64,000 nt of DNA from NCBI RefSeq assembly GCF_002723455.1, contig NZ_PDUS01000005.1:1-64000 (forward strand), given 5' to 3'. A program made the translations under genes and the position numbers. The notes beneath the pieces were generated by a model. That model was not told the origin of the DNA. It did not search any database and saw only the letters and a list, made by a program, of their open reading frames with translations. Below are positions 44,323 to 53,837 of the stretch, one piece after another. Position 1 is the stretch's first letter; each line of letters opens with the position of its first letter. The stretch is from Pseudoalteromonas sp. 3D05. GTDB lineage: Bacteria; Pseudomonadota; Gammaproteobacteria; Enterobacterales; Alteromonadaceae.

Positions 44323-45165
44323 CTACTCAGGCGCAACGTCTAAAGTAGTAAACAAAGCGTAGCGAACAGTGTCGATACCTTTTTCTGTTGAGTCTTCGCT
44401 GACACTTGCCTCAATAAGGTATAAACCAGGGTGCTGCCAAGTATTTGTAAAGAAGCCTTGCTTATCAGTTGTTACTTTTACTTCGTTGCGTTCGTTGCGG
44501 TAGCGTGTGTCACCTTTTAAAATCGCAAGCTCAACATTTGCAGCTGGTTTACCATCTTTTAATAATTGAAAGCGTGCTTCTTCACCAACAAATAAATCAT
44601 TTGGGTGAGTTGGGCCACTGATCTCTAAACCGCTACCTAGTAGGGCTGGCTTAGATGTGCCGTTACGGCTAACAAAAGTATCAACAGTTGAGAATGACTT
44701 CATGGTTCTGATATCTTTTGCGCCGGCTGGAATGTCTTTGCTATTTTTAGGGCCAAATACGCGGCCACGTTCGCCTTGCGCATCTTTGTAAAAAGTCATT
44801 ATGCGCGGCTCGCGTTTCATGGCGATATGATAAGTGCCTTCATCAGCTAACTTTACCGCTGCTGAGTTTTTACGTTGTAAGTAGTAGGCGCGAATTCTAT
44901 CACTTACCAGCTCACCATTCGGATCAAGAGCTATAATCAGATTATCGTCATACTCAGCCCCTTTTTGTTTTGGGCGATACGCTTTATCAGCAGAAAAAAT
45001 TTCGTTAGAGATGCTGGCATCGATCATTACATAATGCGCTTTATCACCAGATAGCGATGTATGCGAAGGCACTAACCACTGTGCATGGGCACTTGCATAG
45101 CTAGAGGCAAGGGCGGTTAATGTTAGCGCGCCAACAAGAGCGCTTTTAAGTAAATTGGTTTTCAT
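44323..45165 (-). CDS. DUF4198 periplasmic protein
   Basis: A 280-residue exported protein (signal peptide about 1-26, ending AHA). It belongs to DUF4198, the group resembling NikM and other metal-linked periplasmic proteins: HAQWLVPSH at the mature N-terminus, and GYYLI-type Ig-like strands later (PGLYLIEASV). It is third in an operon with PepSY and DUF2271 genes, AAGGAAA being its ribosome site. This trio is common beside TonB receptors for iron, so a role in iron or haem handling is plausible but not shown. Confidence 0.75.
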   Translation of the reverse strand: MKTNLLKSALVGALTLTALASSYASAHAQWLVPSHTSLSGDKAHYVMIDASISNEIFSADKAYRPKQKGAEYDDNLIIALDPNGELVSDRIRAYYLQRKNSAAVKLADEGTYHIAMKREPRIMTFYKDAQGERGRVFGPKNSKDIPAGAKDIRTMKSFSTVDTFVSRNGTSKPALLGSGLEISGPTHPNDLFVGEEARFQLLKDGKPAANVELAILKGDTRYRNERNEVKVTTDKQGFFTNTWQHPGLYLIEASVSEDSTEKGIDTVRYALFTTLDVAPE

Positions 45166-45219
45166 GATCTTTCCTTATTTAAATAATGTATAAGCATTTT
45201 TACTTGCTAGTTATTGCTG

Positions 45220-45723
45220 TTATTTGGCTTTGATCGTGATGAAGCTCTCGGAGAATTCTTTTTTGCCTGCAATAGTCATTTTTCCATCTTCGCTTAGATC
45301 CAATTCCATGCGTTTATAGTCTCTGCCGCCTTCTTCTCGCACTACTTCTAGATTAAGTAAATACTTACCAGCTGTGACGGGGTTTCCTTCTAGATCCTTA
45401 CCATCCCAGTTAATTGTGTAGCTGCCAGGGCGTTTTGTTGCGCCTGTTACGCCATCAAAATTAGCATCGCTTTTACCTGCTTTACGCCACCATTGGCGTA
45501 AATCTTTAAACCATTCAGCTTTTTCTACCCAGAGTGAAACAGTGGTCACATGTTTACGTTTGGGAGTTTCAAGCCACACTGCTACGTACGGGCGGTGGTA
45601 AGGTTGTACATCAAGTTCTGGTAAGGTGAGCTCTATTTCGAGCTCTGCTGCGCTGGTATTTGATTGAAATAAAGCAGCTGTAAATAGTATTATTGCACTG
45701 CATAACGTATTAATTTTTAACAT
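45220..45723 (-). CDS. DUF2271 exported protein
   Basis: A 167-residue exported protein with a signal peptide (about 1-25, ending in SAA). The DUF2271 signature is present: YVAVWLETPKRKHVTTVSLW, then WKDLRQWWRKAG-like and TGATKRPGSYTINWDGKD. The start is ATG 45723, with a strong AAGGAG and a one-base overlap with the PepSY stop (TAATG). DUF2271 proteins are thought to work with PepSY membrane proteins, perhaps as a flavin or metal reductase pair. Function unproven. Confidence 0.82.
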   Translation of the reverse strand: MLKINTLCSAIILFTAALFQSNTSAAELEIELTLPELDVQPYHRPYVAVWLETPKRKHVTTVSLWVEKAEWFKDLRQWWRKAGKSDANFDGVTGATKRPGSYTINWDGKDLEGNPVTAGKYLLNLEVVREEGGRDYKRMELDLSEDGKMTIAGKKEFSESFITIKAK

Positions 45724-46346
45724 TAAGACACTCCTTTTAGTTGTGGAACCCAGCATAAATAAATGACAGCAGGCGTTGCGACCCCAAGCACTGTTAGCCA
45801 TATTCCTACCAAGCGTTTTTTTCTATTTTGAAACAAAATAACCATGCCGGTGATAGCAAATAAAATCATCAAAGCAGCAGAAATATCAATCACCCAGCTC
45901 CATGCTTTACCGGTGTGGCGGCCTTTATGTAAGTCACCAATTAGGCTCAATAAACCACCTGTTTGATATTCAAGATTGAGCTCACCACTCATAAAATCAA
46001 TTTCAGCAAAGGCAAAGCCGGCAGGAAGTGGGTAGTCGAGCATGACGAGTGCATCTTCTTTTTCCCAGTCGATACTTTTAACCTGTGTTAAGCCATACTC
46101 TACGGCTAAATAGGCTTCTATTTCAGGGTAAAGAGTAGGAAGCGCATCAATATTATGTTTGGCTTTAGTTATCATGGCTTCGGGCAATGCGATGGTTTGA
46201 TGGCCATCTGTTTTGTCGCCCTTAAGCCAATCAACATGGTTTAATACAATGCCGCTGATACAAAACAAAATGAGTAAAAATAACAGGGCGGTAGAAAGGT
46301 AAATATGCAGCATACGGCTAATACTGTACATCGCACGCTTATTCAT
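45723..46346 (-). CDS. PepSY-associated membrane protein
   Basis: A 207-residue inner-membrane protein with an N-terminal helix (about 14-36), a periplasmic PepSY domain, and two or three C-terminal helices (WVIDISAALMILFAITGMVI). His residues lie at the helix starts (LHIYLS; GDLHKGRHTG), as in PepSY proteins proposed to bind haem and reduce iron. The start is taken as ATG 46346; two longer starts lack ribosome sites. A Fur-box candidate lies 43 bases upstream. First gene of a three-gene operon. Confidence 0.78.
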   Translation of the reverse strand: MNKRAMYSISRMLHIYLSTALLFLLILFCISGIVLNHVDWLKGDKTDGHQTIALPEAMITKAKHNIDALPTLYPEIEAYLAVEYGLTQVKSIDWEKEDALVMLDYPLPAGFAFAEIDFMSGELNLEYQTGGLLSLIGDLHKGRHTGKAWSWVIDISAALMILFAITGMVILFQNRKKRLVGIWLTVLGVATPAVIYLCWVPQLKGVS

Positions 46347-46387
46347 AAATGGCATAGATAACAAAGTAAAATTAATTATTTTGTTTA

Positions 46388-46407
46388 TGATAATGATTTG
46401 TATTAAC
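46388..46407 (-). promoter_or_regulatory. Fur-box candidate of the PepSY operon
   Basis: The sequence TGATAATGATTTGTATTAAC carries the Fur half-site TGATAAT, a central G and a weaker second half. It is 42-61 bases before the PepSY start codon. Confidence 0.6.
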
Positions 46408-46430
46408 TATAACAACAAAATTTACGAAGT

Positions 46431-46826
46431 TTACATTTCTGGTATACGAGAAGGGCGCGTTAATAAGTAGGCCATAACAGCTAGTTCAATTCCCGCAACA
46501 AGAGCAATGATCCAAATGGGTGGGGTGCTTAACACTAATAAAATAAATCCTGCAAGCATGCCTATGCCAGCAAACCATTTAGCTTTTAGTGGCACGACCT
46601 TATGGCTGTGCCAATGGCGCAAAGTCGCGCCATAACGAGGATGTTCAAGTAACCAAGTCGCAAGCTTTGGCGATGAGCGTGTAAAGCATGCCAACGCCAA
46701 AATAAAGAAAATAGTGGTGGGCATTACAGGTAACAAAATGCCAATGATGCCCAAACCAACTAACGCTAACCCTAATAGTTGGTATCCCGTATTCTTATAT
46801 GCGACTAAAGCGACCTTTAAATTCAT
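46431..46826 (-). CDS. YbaN-family (DUF454) membrane protein
   Basis: A 131-residue inner-membrane protein with four hydrophobic segments and the DUF454 signature GIIGILLPVMPTTIFFILAL, then CFTRSSPKLATWLLEHPRYG. Function is unknown. Its start overlaps the haem oxygenase stop (ATGA), so it is co-translated with that gene and probably Fur-regulated. YbaN is often near haem or siderophore genes. Confidence 0.85.
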   Translation of the reverse strand: MNLKVALVAYKNTGYQLLGLALVGLGIIGILLPVMPTTIFFILALACFTRSSPKLATWLLEHPRYGATLRHWHSHKVVPLKAKWFAGIGMLAGFILLVLSTPPIWIIALVAGIELAVMAYLLTRPSRIPEM

Positions 46827-47413
46827 GAATAGACATGCGCCTGAAAAAGTTGGAATCGAGTAAATGCTTGGCGAGCACCATCAATCAGTGCGCGCTCTTG
46901 TGTGTCATTTAGCTCAATACTATCAATTAATTGTACTAGATGACGCCAGTCACTGCCACGACCTGCACCAGGGCCTGCTAAATAATGAGCGCCATACTCT
47001 TTTGTTAACTGTAGTCTAGCTTGCGCTTGTTTGCCTAGCATTGCAGCGCCCACTTTTGAACCTTCTACTACATAAAGCCAGCCCAGCGCTGTTGCAAAGT
47101 CAGTTTCGTTGCTAATTAATGAAGTGAACGCTGATGCAGGCACGGGGTATTCAAGATCTTGAAAGTCTTGCTCAAGCATATTTAAACGTCGGCGCGCTGC
47201 TAAATTTTCAATGACCATATTTAATTCACTGTGTTCATAAAGCGCAGTTACATCATTTAAAAAATAATATTGTAACGTTAAAAACTGGATATAGTTTTCA
47301 GTGTTTGCAAATGGGTCTTTATCCATAATGCTTTTATCTATGTTGTCATGTACGTCAGCTGTACTGGCTTTTAATTGTAATGCACGAGAGGGTGCTAAAG
47401 TGGTGCTAGTCAT
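46823..47413 (-). CDS. Bacterial haem oxygenase
   Basis: A 196-residue all-helical haem oxygenase of the HemO/PigA group, which opens haem to biliverdin and releases iron and CO. The proximal ligand is likely His22 in STADVHDNID. The distal helix has GWLYVVEGSKVGAAML with the usual Gly-rich bend. It follows a TonB receptor by 59 bases and overlaps ybaN, giving an uptake-and-breakdown order. AGGAGT precedes the ATG. Confidence 0.85.
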   Translation of the reverse strand: MTSTTLAPSRALQLKASTADVHDNIDKSIMDKDPFANTENYIQFLTLQYYFLNDVTALYEHSELNMVIENLAARRRLNMLEQDFQDLEYPVPASAFTSLISNETDFATALGWLYVVEGSKVGAAMLGKQAQARLQLTKEYGAHYLAGPGAGRGSDWRHLVQLIDSIELNDTQERALIDGARQAFTRFQLFQAHVYS

Positions 47414-47472
47414 GTTGACTCCTAGTTATGACGGTTTAAGTAAAAGTGGGCTAAGTGAATAGCCCTAATTAG

Positions 47473-50109
47473 CTATAGCTTTATCTCTAGCCCCAAAGTT
47501 ACAGTTCTGCCTGGCTCTGGCATGGCAACAATTGAACCGGATGACACTATGTATCTATCTGTGAGGTTAGTGATTGTGGTAAATCCGCTGAACATATCGT
47601 TAAACTTATAGTTCGCGTAAAAATCGAGTTGATAACTTGCTGGAATTTTACTAACTGCCTTGGCACCAGTACCGCTTAAAAATCCTGCAGGATGCTGCTT
47701 GTCAGAATGCCCTTTATAAGTGAAGCCGATGTCCAGTTGATCATCAATAAAGGTGCTCCCAAAGCCAACAACAAGGTTTCGTTTAGGAGGAATACGAAGG
47801 GGCGTTAAACTGCCTGAAAAACCTTGACCGTTACAGCGATCAACTTGCTCAATATCACTAATTAAGGCAGAACAGATTTTTATATTGGTGTAATTGGTAT
47901 ATGAAACTGTGCTGTAAAATAAATCACTTTGGTAATTAAGATTAAGCTCAATACCTGGTAACTCAAAGCTATCGTAATTGGTGAATGTATATTTTGTAGT
48001 TTGCCATGGTTCAGCATCCGGATCTTTATTTGGCAATTGTGCGGTTGCTAACATGTGCTCAATACGAGTGTCGAAATAGCTAGCGGATAGCGTTAGACGA
48101 TCCCCTTTAATTAACGCATTACTAAAATGGCTTTCAATACCTAATTCAAAGGTGTTGCTGTTTTCAGGTATAACAGGGTAATCAGACGAGTAGGTAAATA
48201 CTTCATTTGAAATAGTCGTCTCGTAGATATTAGGCATTCGATACGCTTTGCTGTACTTTGCTTTTAGCGTGGTGTTATCAAATACATTGTAATGAAGCAG
48301 TGCTGTAAAATCTGTTTTTGGCGAAAACTTTATTTCATGCTCCCCTTGATAGTCATGCGTACTAGAATCATGGTGGTTTAGGTTCAAGGTTAACTCAATG
48401 GGATCGAAATCAAACTGGCCATTTGCAAACACACTGCGAACAGTTTGTTTGCCGTCACGAGAGGTGGTTTTATCTGTGTAAAAATACTCCAGTGCTCCTG
48501 CTTTAGGTTTTAGTACCTCGTTTTGCCAAGAAGCGCCATACATTAATACTGTGGGGATTGAAGAAACAGTAAAAGCAGCGCTGTTATAAATTCCGACACC
48601 GTGGCGTTGGTTGCTGTATTCGTGAAAGTATTGCAGTGCATTAGGGCCTAAATTACTGGCCAAGGCGTTATACTGTTGTAACTTTGCGTTGGTTGTCCAT
48701 GCGTTGATCTTTAAATCGATTAATGGATTATTTGTGGGTAGAAAGCGATAAAGCAAGCTTGCGCTATTAACCAGCGCTGTACCAGGCTGCCATTGTGGCA
48801 TGGTTTCTATATTGGCGGGTATTGTGCCATATTCACCATCAGGGAGTATCCAAAAATCCCCTTCACGTTGCTTGAACCAGTATGAAGCCAACATTTCACC
48901 CGCTTGTTGCTGGTGATGGCGAGTATTTAATTCAATGTCATGTTCATCGTTAAAAGCATACTGTACTTTTGCAAGGTAGGATTCGCTTTCAAAGCTGGTA
49001 TTGACTACTTCACCGTTTTGATTAACAGGGGGTAATACTTGGCCCCACTCATACGTTTCAACAAAGTTTTCAAAGCCGTGTTTACCAGCAAAATAGTTAC
49101 CTGTTTTTTTATCACTATAGGCAAGCACAGCATTTAATTGATCCGTTTTAAATGCACCTGCGAGTAAAATACCGCCATTATCAAAGTCACTAGTGCTATT
49201 GTGGTTACTCACCTGATAGTACTGTTGCTGCCATGGGTTATCGGAAACTGTAGGTGTGTGATTATTATTATACGTTTTAAGCTTAATCAACGCGCCAACG
49301 CTTTGATCCTTTGTCAAAATATCAGTGGTGTTGAGTGTTCTGATATTAACTGTTCCGCCAATTGCGCCAGCACTAAATGCGCTACTTTTTGCTGTTGCAC
49401 CCTTTTCAATGGCAACAGTACTAATAAAATCTGAGTCGATGTAGGTTCTATCTGAGGTGCCCATGTAACCACGGTTTGTGTGGGTGGACTGCAAGCTCCC
49501 ATCAATAAAAATAGGCACTCGACCTTCACCTTGAACACCACGAATACCAATATCGAGTGCGCCAGCTTCGTTACGTAAATTATTTGCGTCGATGCCGGTA
49601 AACGTTGAAAAAATATCTGAATTTGAACTGCCTTTACTGCGGTCGAGCTGGTGGCGGTCTAATTGAATTTTGTTGCCACTTACAACAATGACTTCGATGT
49701 TTTCAGGGGTATCTTTATGGGCGTGCTTATTCGCTTTTTTATTGTGCAAATCACGCTTATTTTGTTGTTTTGTTTCTTTTATAGCCCCATTTTTCTGGAT
49801 AATAATGCTGTTATTGACAACTTTTGCACTGAGGCCAGTGTCTTCTAATGTAAATGTTAAAGCGCCTATTAGTGTTTTTTGTCCATAAATGGCTGGTGCT
49901 TTTAGCCCTTGCAATAAAGATGCATCTGCAATGAGATTCATATTTGCTTGCTCAGCGAGCAAATTAAGTGAAGTACTCAAAGGCTGTTGAGCAATATTAA
50001 ACGTTACTATAGTGGAGGTACTTTGAGCTGTTGTGGGAAAGCTAACAGCAACCCCTAAAGCTAAGGCGATGGGAGATAGTTTAATACCGTAACGAGTTAT
50101 TGTATTCAT
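47473..50109 (-). CDS. TonB-dependent receptor with STN signalling domain
   Basis: An 878-residue outer-membrane receptor. A signal peptide (about 1-28) is followed by an STN domain (about 36-107; FNIAQQPLSTSLNLLAEQAN), a plug and a beta barrel ending in TVTLGLEIKL. The STN domain and the fecI-fecR pair directly upstream show that it takes part in transmembrane signalling. The haem oxygenase gene downstream suggests haem or haemoprotein as ligand; a siderophore is also possible. A Fur-box candidate lies 42 bases before the start. Confidence 0.87.
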   Translation of the reverse strand: MNTITRYGIKLSPIALALGVAVSFPTTAQSTSTIVTFNIAQQPLSTSLNLLAEQANMNLIADASLLQGLKAPAIYGQKTLIGALTFTLEDTGLSAKVVNNSIIIQKNGAIKETKQQNKRDLHNKKANKHAHKDTPENIEVIVVSGNKIQLDRHQLDRSKGSSNSDIFSTFTGIDANNLRNEAGALDIGIRGVQGEGRVPIFIDGSLQSTHTNRGYMGTSDRTYIDSDFISTVAIEKGATAKSSAFSAGAIGGTVNIRTLNTTDILTKDQSVGALIKLKTYNNNHTPTVSDNPWQQQYYQVSNHNSTSDFDNGGILLAGAFKTDQLNAVLAYSDKKTGNYFAGKHGFENFVETYEWGQVLPPVNQNGEVVNTSFESESYLAKVQYAFNDEHDIELNTRHHQQQAGEMLASYWFKQREGDFWILPDGEYGTIPANIETMPQWQPGTALVNSASLLYRFLPTNNPLIDLKINAWTTNAKLQQYNALASNLGPNALQYFHEYSNQRHGVGIYNSAAFTVSSIPTVLMYGASWQNEVLKPKAGALEYFYTDKTTSRDGKQTVRSVFANGQFDFDPIELTLNLNHHDSSTHDYQGEHEIKFSPKTDFTALLHYNVFDNTTLKAKYSKAYRMPNIYETTISNEVFTYSSDYPVIPENSNTFELGIESHFSNALIKGDRLTLSASYFDTRIEHMLATAQLPNKDPDAEPWQTTKYTFTNYDSFELPGIELNLNYQSDLFYSTVSYTNYTNIKICSALISDIEQVDRCNGQGFSGSLTPLRIPPKRNLVVGFGSTFIDDQLDIGFTYKGHSDKQHPAGFLSGTGAKAVSKIPASYQLDFYANYKFNDMFSGFTTITNLTDRYIVSSGSIVAMPEPGRTVTLGLEIKL

Positions 50110-50150
50110 TGCAATTGTTCCATATAAAGCAAAGTTGTTTATATGAAAAC

Positions 50151-50167
50151 GAATGATAATGAGAATC
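50151..50167 (-). promoter_or_regulatory. Fur-box candidate of the STN receptor gene
   Basis: GAATGATAATGAGAATC carries two adjacent Fur hexamers (GATAAT, GAGAAT). It lies between the fecR stop and the receptor start. FecI-dependent and Fur-dependent control of the receptor would both fit. Confidence 0.6.
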
Positions 50168-50191
50168 CCTCAATAAAAAGATGATTTATTT

Positions 50192-51139
50192 TTAAGAATT
50201 GTCCGCCTTACTTATAATAACTTGATTATTATGGCTTTTAATTTCAACAGGGAGCACGTGTGGTAATAGATTTAGAAAGTTATCAAGTTGAACAGCTGAA
50301 AATGTCCCAGATAACTTTAGCGCAGCAACTCGATTATCGGAGAACGTAAACTCAGTGTCATGATAACGGTTAAATTCAGCACATACTTCAACAAGCGGTG
50401 CATTACTAAAAACTAACCGACCACTACGCCACGCATCAACAAGTGTGGGGTCTATTGTTTGCACATTCATTCCAAGCTCGTTAAATACAACGTGCTGTCC
50501 TTGTACTAACTCAATTAGGTGGTGGTTGTTTTGTATCTTTACCCTTCCATGTTCGACGCTGATACGCGTGCTATGCTTTTTTTTATCAACGCTGAAGCGA
50601 GTGCCCAGTACGGTGATTTTTGTATCATCAGTGCTAACAATAAAAGGACGCTGTAAGTCATTGGCCACATTAAAAAATACACGCCCTTGAACGAGTTTGT
50701 TTTTACGTGAGTTAGGGTTAAAGTCGAGTGAAATTTGTGTTTTAGCATCTACGCTTAGCTGGGAACCATCGGGTAGAGCAATATCAAATTGTTCACCTCG
50801 GTTTGATTTATAATGAGCAGTATACTGGGTGGGCGATACTTCATTTGGCCACAACTGATACCCGGTAATAGTGAGCATTAAACAGGCAGCACATGCTGCT
50901 ATAGCCCATGTAGATAAAAATCTTTTAGGTTTTGGTGTATTGAGTTGTTCAATTTCATGTTCACTAAATTGCGTTAATAGCCGTTCAATCTGCACACTTT
51001 CTTGGAAAGCGGTTTGATGCGCTTTACTGGTATTGAGCCATTGAATAAAAGCCTGTTTTTGTGATGCAGTTAACCCAACTTTTTGTTTTTCAAGCCAGGT
51101 ATTTGCTTGCAGTTGCAATTGTGTTTGCTGACGGTCCAT
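50192..51139 (-). CDS. FecR-family anti-sigma regulator
   Basis: A 315-residue protein. The cytoplasmic N-terminal domain (WLNTSKAHQTAFQES) is followed by one membrane helix (about 72-90), then the periplasmic FecR domain (about 115-210; YKSNRGEQFDIALPDGS and VSVDKKKHSTRISVEHGRV-like) and a C-terminal STN-binding part. It should transmit receptor signals to the sigma factor encoded 17 bases upstream. It is also the link between receptor and sigma factor in this locus. Confidence 0.9.
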   Translation of the reverse strand: MDRQQTQLQLQANTWLEKQKVGLTASQKQAFIQWLNTSKAHQTAFQESVQIERLLTQFSEHEIEQLNTPKPKRFLSTWAIAACAACLMLTITGYQLWPNEVSPTQYTAHYKSNRGEQFDIALPDGSQLSVDAKTQISLDFNPNSRKNKLVQGRVFFNVANDLQRPFIVSTDDTKITVLGTRFSVDKKKHSTRISVEHGRVKIQNNHHLIELVQGQHVVFNELGMNVQTIDPTLVDAWRSGRLVFSNAPLVEVCAEFNRYHDTEFTFSDNRVAALKLSGTFSAVQLDNFLNLLPHVLPVEIKSHNNQVIISKADNS

Positions 51140-51156
51140 TGCTTATATTCCCGTGG

Positions 51157-51681
51157 TTATTTTTTTATTGTATTGCGACATGCCAGCATAGCGATGGCTA
51201 AATGTTTTTCAACCATGCTGACAGAAATCCCCATCTGATCTGCAACTTGTTGGTACGTTAGGTTTTTAAATTTATAAAGTACAAAGGCTTGTTTAGTTTT
51301 CTGAGGTAATTGCTCAATACACCTATAAAGCAGACTGAGCTGTTGTTGGCTGGCCAGCTTTGCTTCGGGTTCATAATCGCTAGGTGCGATCAACTCTTGC
51401 TCAACAGGGTCTGTAACGGTGTAATTACGGCGATAGTTATCAATAACGATGTGTTTAGCCGTTTTGAAAAATAAAGCCCGCTGCTGGGATGTGTCATGCT
51501 CAGGGTTGCGTTTGCGGTAGCTTAATAAGCGTGTGTATGCTTCTTGAACGATGTTTTGCGCTTTATCTTTGCAACCAACAGAGCGAGAAATATAACTTAA
51601 TACTTCAGCATAATAGCGTTCCAAGGCGCACCAATTTAAGGTTTCTAAAAAGGGGGCGGATACTAACGTTAATTCACTCAA
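51157..51681 (-). CDS. FecI-type ECF sigma factor
   Basis: A 174-residue extracytoplasmic-function sigma factor. Region 2 (about 20-90) includes NIVQEAYTRLLSY and FFKTAKHIVIDNYRR. Region 4 (about 115-170) has LPQKTKQAFVLYKFKNLTYQ and SVSMVEKHLAIAM. It should direct transcription of the receptor operon when FecR signals. The start is TTG with no clear ribosome site, so the true start may differ by a few codons. Confidence 0.9.
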   Translation of the reverse strand: MSELTLVSAPFLETLNWCALERYYAEVLSYISRSVGCKDKAQNIVQEAYTRLLSYRKRNPEHDTSQQRALFFKTAKHIVIDNYRRNYTVTDPVEQELIAPSDYEPEAKLASQQQLSLLYRCIEQLPQKTKQAFVLYKFKNLTYQQVADQMGISVSMVEKHLAIAMLACRNTIKK

Positions 51682-51738
51682 ATGACAATAGTTTTTATTT
51701 GTATTTGTGTGTTTTAAAAGCAGCTGTTTGATTTAAGG

Positions 51739-51764
51739 TCAGCCCAGTATGACTACCGGGCTGA
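51739..51764 (-). terminator. Hairpin between the porin and fecI genes
   Basis: TCAGCCC-A-GTA and TAC-C-GGGCTGA pair around a four-base loop. It lies eight bases past the porin stop on the minus strand. No U-run follows. Confidence 0.55.
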
Positions 51765-51771
51765 GGGGGGC

Positions 51772-53082
51772 TTAAAAGTAATAACCAACATTTATGTTGA
51801 AGCGGCGTTCGGTTTCGCTGCTATCACCAGCAATTGAGCCGCCGACAAATGGTTGGTTTTTCGCGAAGACGTAATCTACATAGGTGAACAGGCCACCAGC
51901 GGCAATTGAAAAGCCGGTTACGTTCATCCAAGTATCTTCTGTATTATCTGACTTATCGTAAATGATGCCATAGTCATTATAAAACTGTAGGCCTGTTACA
52001 GGGCCCCATTCTACAGGTACACTGTAAGCAATGTTTGCATTGGTCATGGTTGCTTCTGCAGCAATACTGTCATAGAACGAATAAGCGCCAACGGCCATGC
52101 GGTTGGCGTTATCAACGTCGTAATTGTATTCACCGTGTTGTAACTGAAAGTTCCACTGACCTACAGTGCTATTTAAGTGCATTGCCCATGCATTGTAATC
52201 ACCAGCACGATCAACACCGTCATGTAAACCACCAGCTAAGGCTGAGAAACCTAACTCTGTAGTACCACCTTCGTGTTCAAGGTGATAAGCATAGCGCCCT
52301 GAAAAAGTATTGTATTCGCCTATCGCACTGGCAGGCTCAGCGTAAACGCCTTCATCAACAGCTCTAAAGCCAACAACATCATATGAGTAGCGATCGCTGC
52401 GGTTATCAACATAGCCATCAACTCCCCCTTGCTCATCATTTTTGAAAAAGCCAAGGTCAAGCTGCCAGTTGTCGGCGATTTTACGCTTGAAGAGCACACC
52501 CATATCGTGGTCATCTTCAAGGCCAATGTAATATGTAGTACCGAAGAAATAGTTATGAGAATTATATGGCCAGTTGCCGAATGGCACTTTAGTGATACCT
52601 GCTTGGACTTGCCAATCATCGGCAAAGTCATAAGCAGCATAAGCATATTTAACTGCGGTCATGTAATCAAAAAAGCGAATTTCCGCATTGAGCATCACGC
52701 CGCCAACATCACCAGAGAAATTCAGTCTGAAAATGTCAAAGTCGTAGTCACCACCACGATCTTTACTGTCTTCATCATAAGATGTGTGGCTGTAGTTGGT
52801 TCTTACTGCGCCGCCAACTTTAATACCCTGCGACTCTTTAACAGGTTTAGCTTCAGCAACGAGTTGCTCTTCAACTTTTTGTTGTTTCGCTATTTGTCGA
52901 TCAATGGCTTGCTGTTGTTGTGTCGATTTTTGCTCGGCAGCATCTAGTTTTTTCTGGAGTTGCTGCATCTGTTGTTGCAGTAGCTTTAGCTGAGCTTGCA
53001 TGTCATCAATATCTGATGCATTTGAAGAGGTTGAAACGGCGCCCAGCATAATTGCGAGGGCTATCTTTGAAGGTTTAAGCAT
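51772..53082 (-). CDS. DcaP-like outer-membrane porin
   Basis: A 436-residue porin. A signal peptide (about 1-22) is followed by a Gln-rich coiled coil (about 26-75; LKLLQQQMQQLQKKL), then a beta barrel that begins GIKVGGAVRTNYSH and ends with NINVGYYF, with terminal Phe. Coiled-coil plus barrel matches DcaP-type trimeric porins, which pass negatively charged solutes; phosphate-selective OprP is a cousin. The substrate cannot be assigned. Single gene. Confidence 0.8.
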   Translation of the reverse strand: MLKPSKIALAIMLGAVSTSSNASDIDDMQAQLKLLQQQMQQLQKKLDAAEQKSTQQQQAIDRQIAKQQKVEEQLVAEAKPVKESQGIKVGGAVRTNYSHTSYDEDSKDRGGDYDFDIFRLNFSGDVGGVMLNAEIRFFDYMTAVKYAYAAYDFADDWQVQAGITKVPFGNWPYNSHNYFFGTTYYIGLEDDHDMGVLFKRKIADNWQLDLGFFKNDEQGGVDGYVDNRSDRYSYDVVGFRAVDEGVYAEPASAIGEYNTFSGRYAYHLEHEGGTTELGFSALAGGLHDGVDRAGDYNAWAMHLNSTVGQWNFQLQHGEYNYDVDNANRMAVGAYSFYDSIAAEATMTNANIAYSVPVEWGPVTGLQFYNDYGIIYDKSDNTEDTWMNVTGFSIAAGGLFTYVDYVFAKNQPFVGGSIAGDSSETERRFNINVGYYF

Positions 53083-53339
53083 GAGTCATCGCTAATGTGA
53101 ATTTAGGTACTATTTAGGATAGATTAAATTAGCTTTTAACCCAAGTCTTGACGGTAAATTAGACGTAAAAAGCAATAAATTTCAAAACTTAAGTCGTTTT
53201 GAATAAATAGCTTTTTATTATATTGTGGTAAGAATGCGAGCTAATAAGGGAATTTCTCAGCTGTTATGAAGCCTACTGATTGCTAGTCTCGCGTTGCGTT
53301 AATCACAGCGCGACCTATATTCAGATAGGCTTGCAAACT

Positions 53340-53837
53340 CTATTGTTCAGGTGTTTTTTGCTCAGCTTGCTTTGTTAACGCACCTACTTCAAGTAATGGG
53401 GAGGCATCTATTTTATCTGCATCCATCATCGCTGCAATTCGTTGCATAGATGATAATAACTGGCTTTGTTCCCACTCATCTAAGGCCGTAAACTTTTCGA
53501 TAAAGTGCTCTTGTAAAGGTTGTGGGGCATTAGCGAGCAGCTCTTTACCTATCTGTGTTAGATACAAGCTAACCCGACGCTTGTCTAACTGGCTTCGTAC
53601 ACGACTAACCAAGTTGCGGTTTTCAAGACGGTCGAGGATATTCGTTACAGTTGCAGGGCTCAAATTGACATTCTGAGCGATGCGGCTAGCTGTTATGCCA
53701 TCGCTTTGATCAACCTCATGCATGATAAGTAGTTGGGGGCCTGTTAAGCCAGATGTTTTATTTAATTGCTTTGAATGAAGATCAATAGCCCGGATCACGC
53801 GGCGTAAAGCGACCAGTAACTCATCATATTTTTGCAT
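53340..53837 (-). CDS. MarR-family transcription regulator
   Basis: A 165-residue winged-helix regulator with ITASRIAQNVNLSPATVTNI as recognition region and the wing RSQLDKRRVSLYLT. The start VALRRVIRAIDLHSKQLNKT resembles the EctR/CosR group that controls compatible-solute genes, but no ectoine genes are nearby, so that role is not claimed. A 456-base noncoding gap follows on the divergent side. The start is ATG with CGAGAT upstream. Confidence 0.85.
   Translation of the reverse strand: MQKYDELLVALRRVIRAIDLHSKQLNKTSGLTGPQLLIMHEVDQSDGITASRIAQNVNLSPATVTNILDRLENRNLVSRVRSQLDKRRVSLYLTQIGKELLANAPQPLQEHFIEKFTALDEWEQSQLLSSMQRIAAMMDADKIDASPLLEVGALTKQAEQKTPEQ

Noticed and set aside
49876-49895. GTCCATAAATGG matching the activator site of the sigma-54 system
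   Set aside because: It is inside the coding sequence of the STN receptor and lacks the rest of the motif or a -24/-12 promoter; chance match.
52429-52947. 172-codon open frame on the plus strand
   Set aside because: Antisense to the porin gene, with no ribosome site or recognisable domain.
53340-53837. Ectoine-operon regulator EctR/CosR
   Set aside because: The N-terminus is similar, but no ectoine or betaine genes are in the window, so only MarR family is called.
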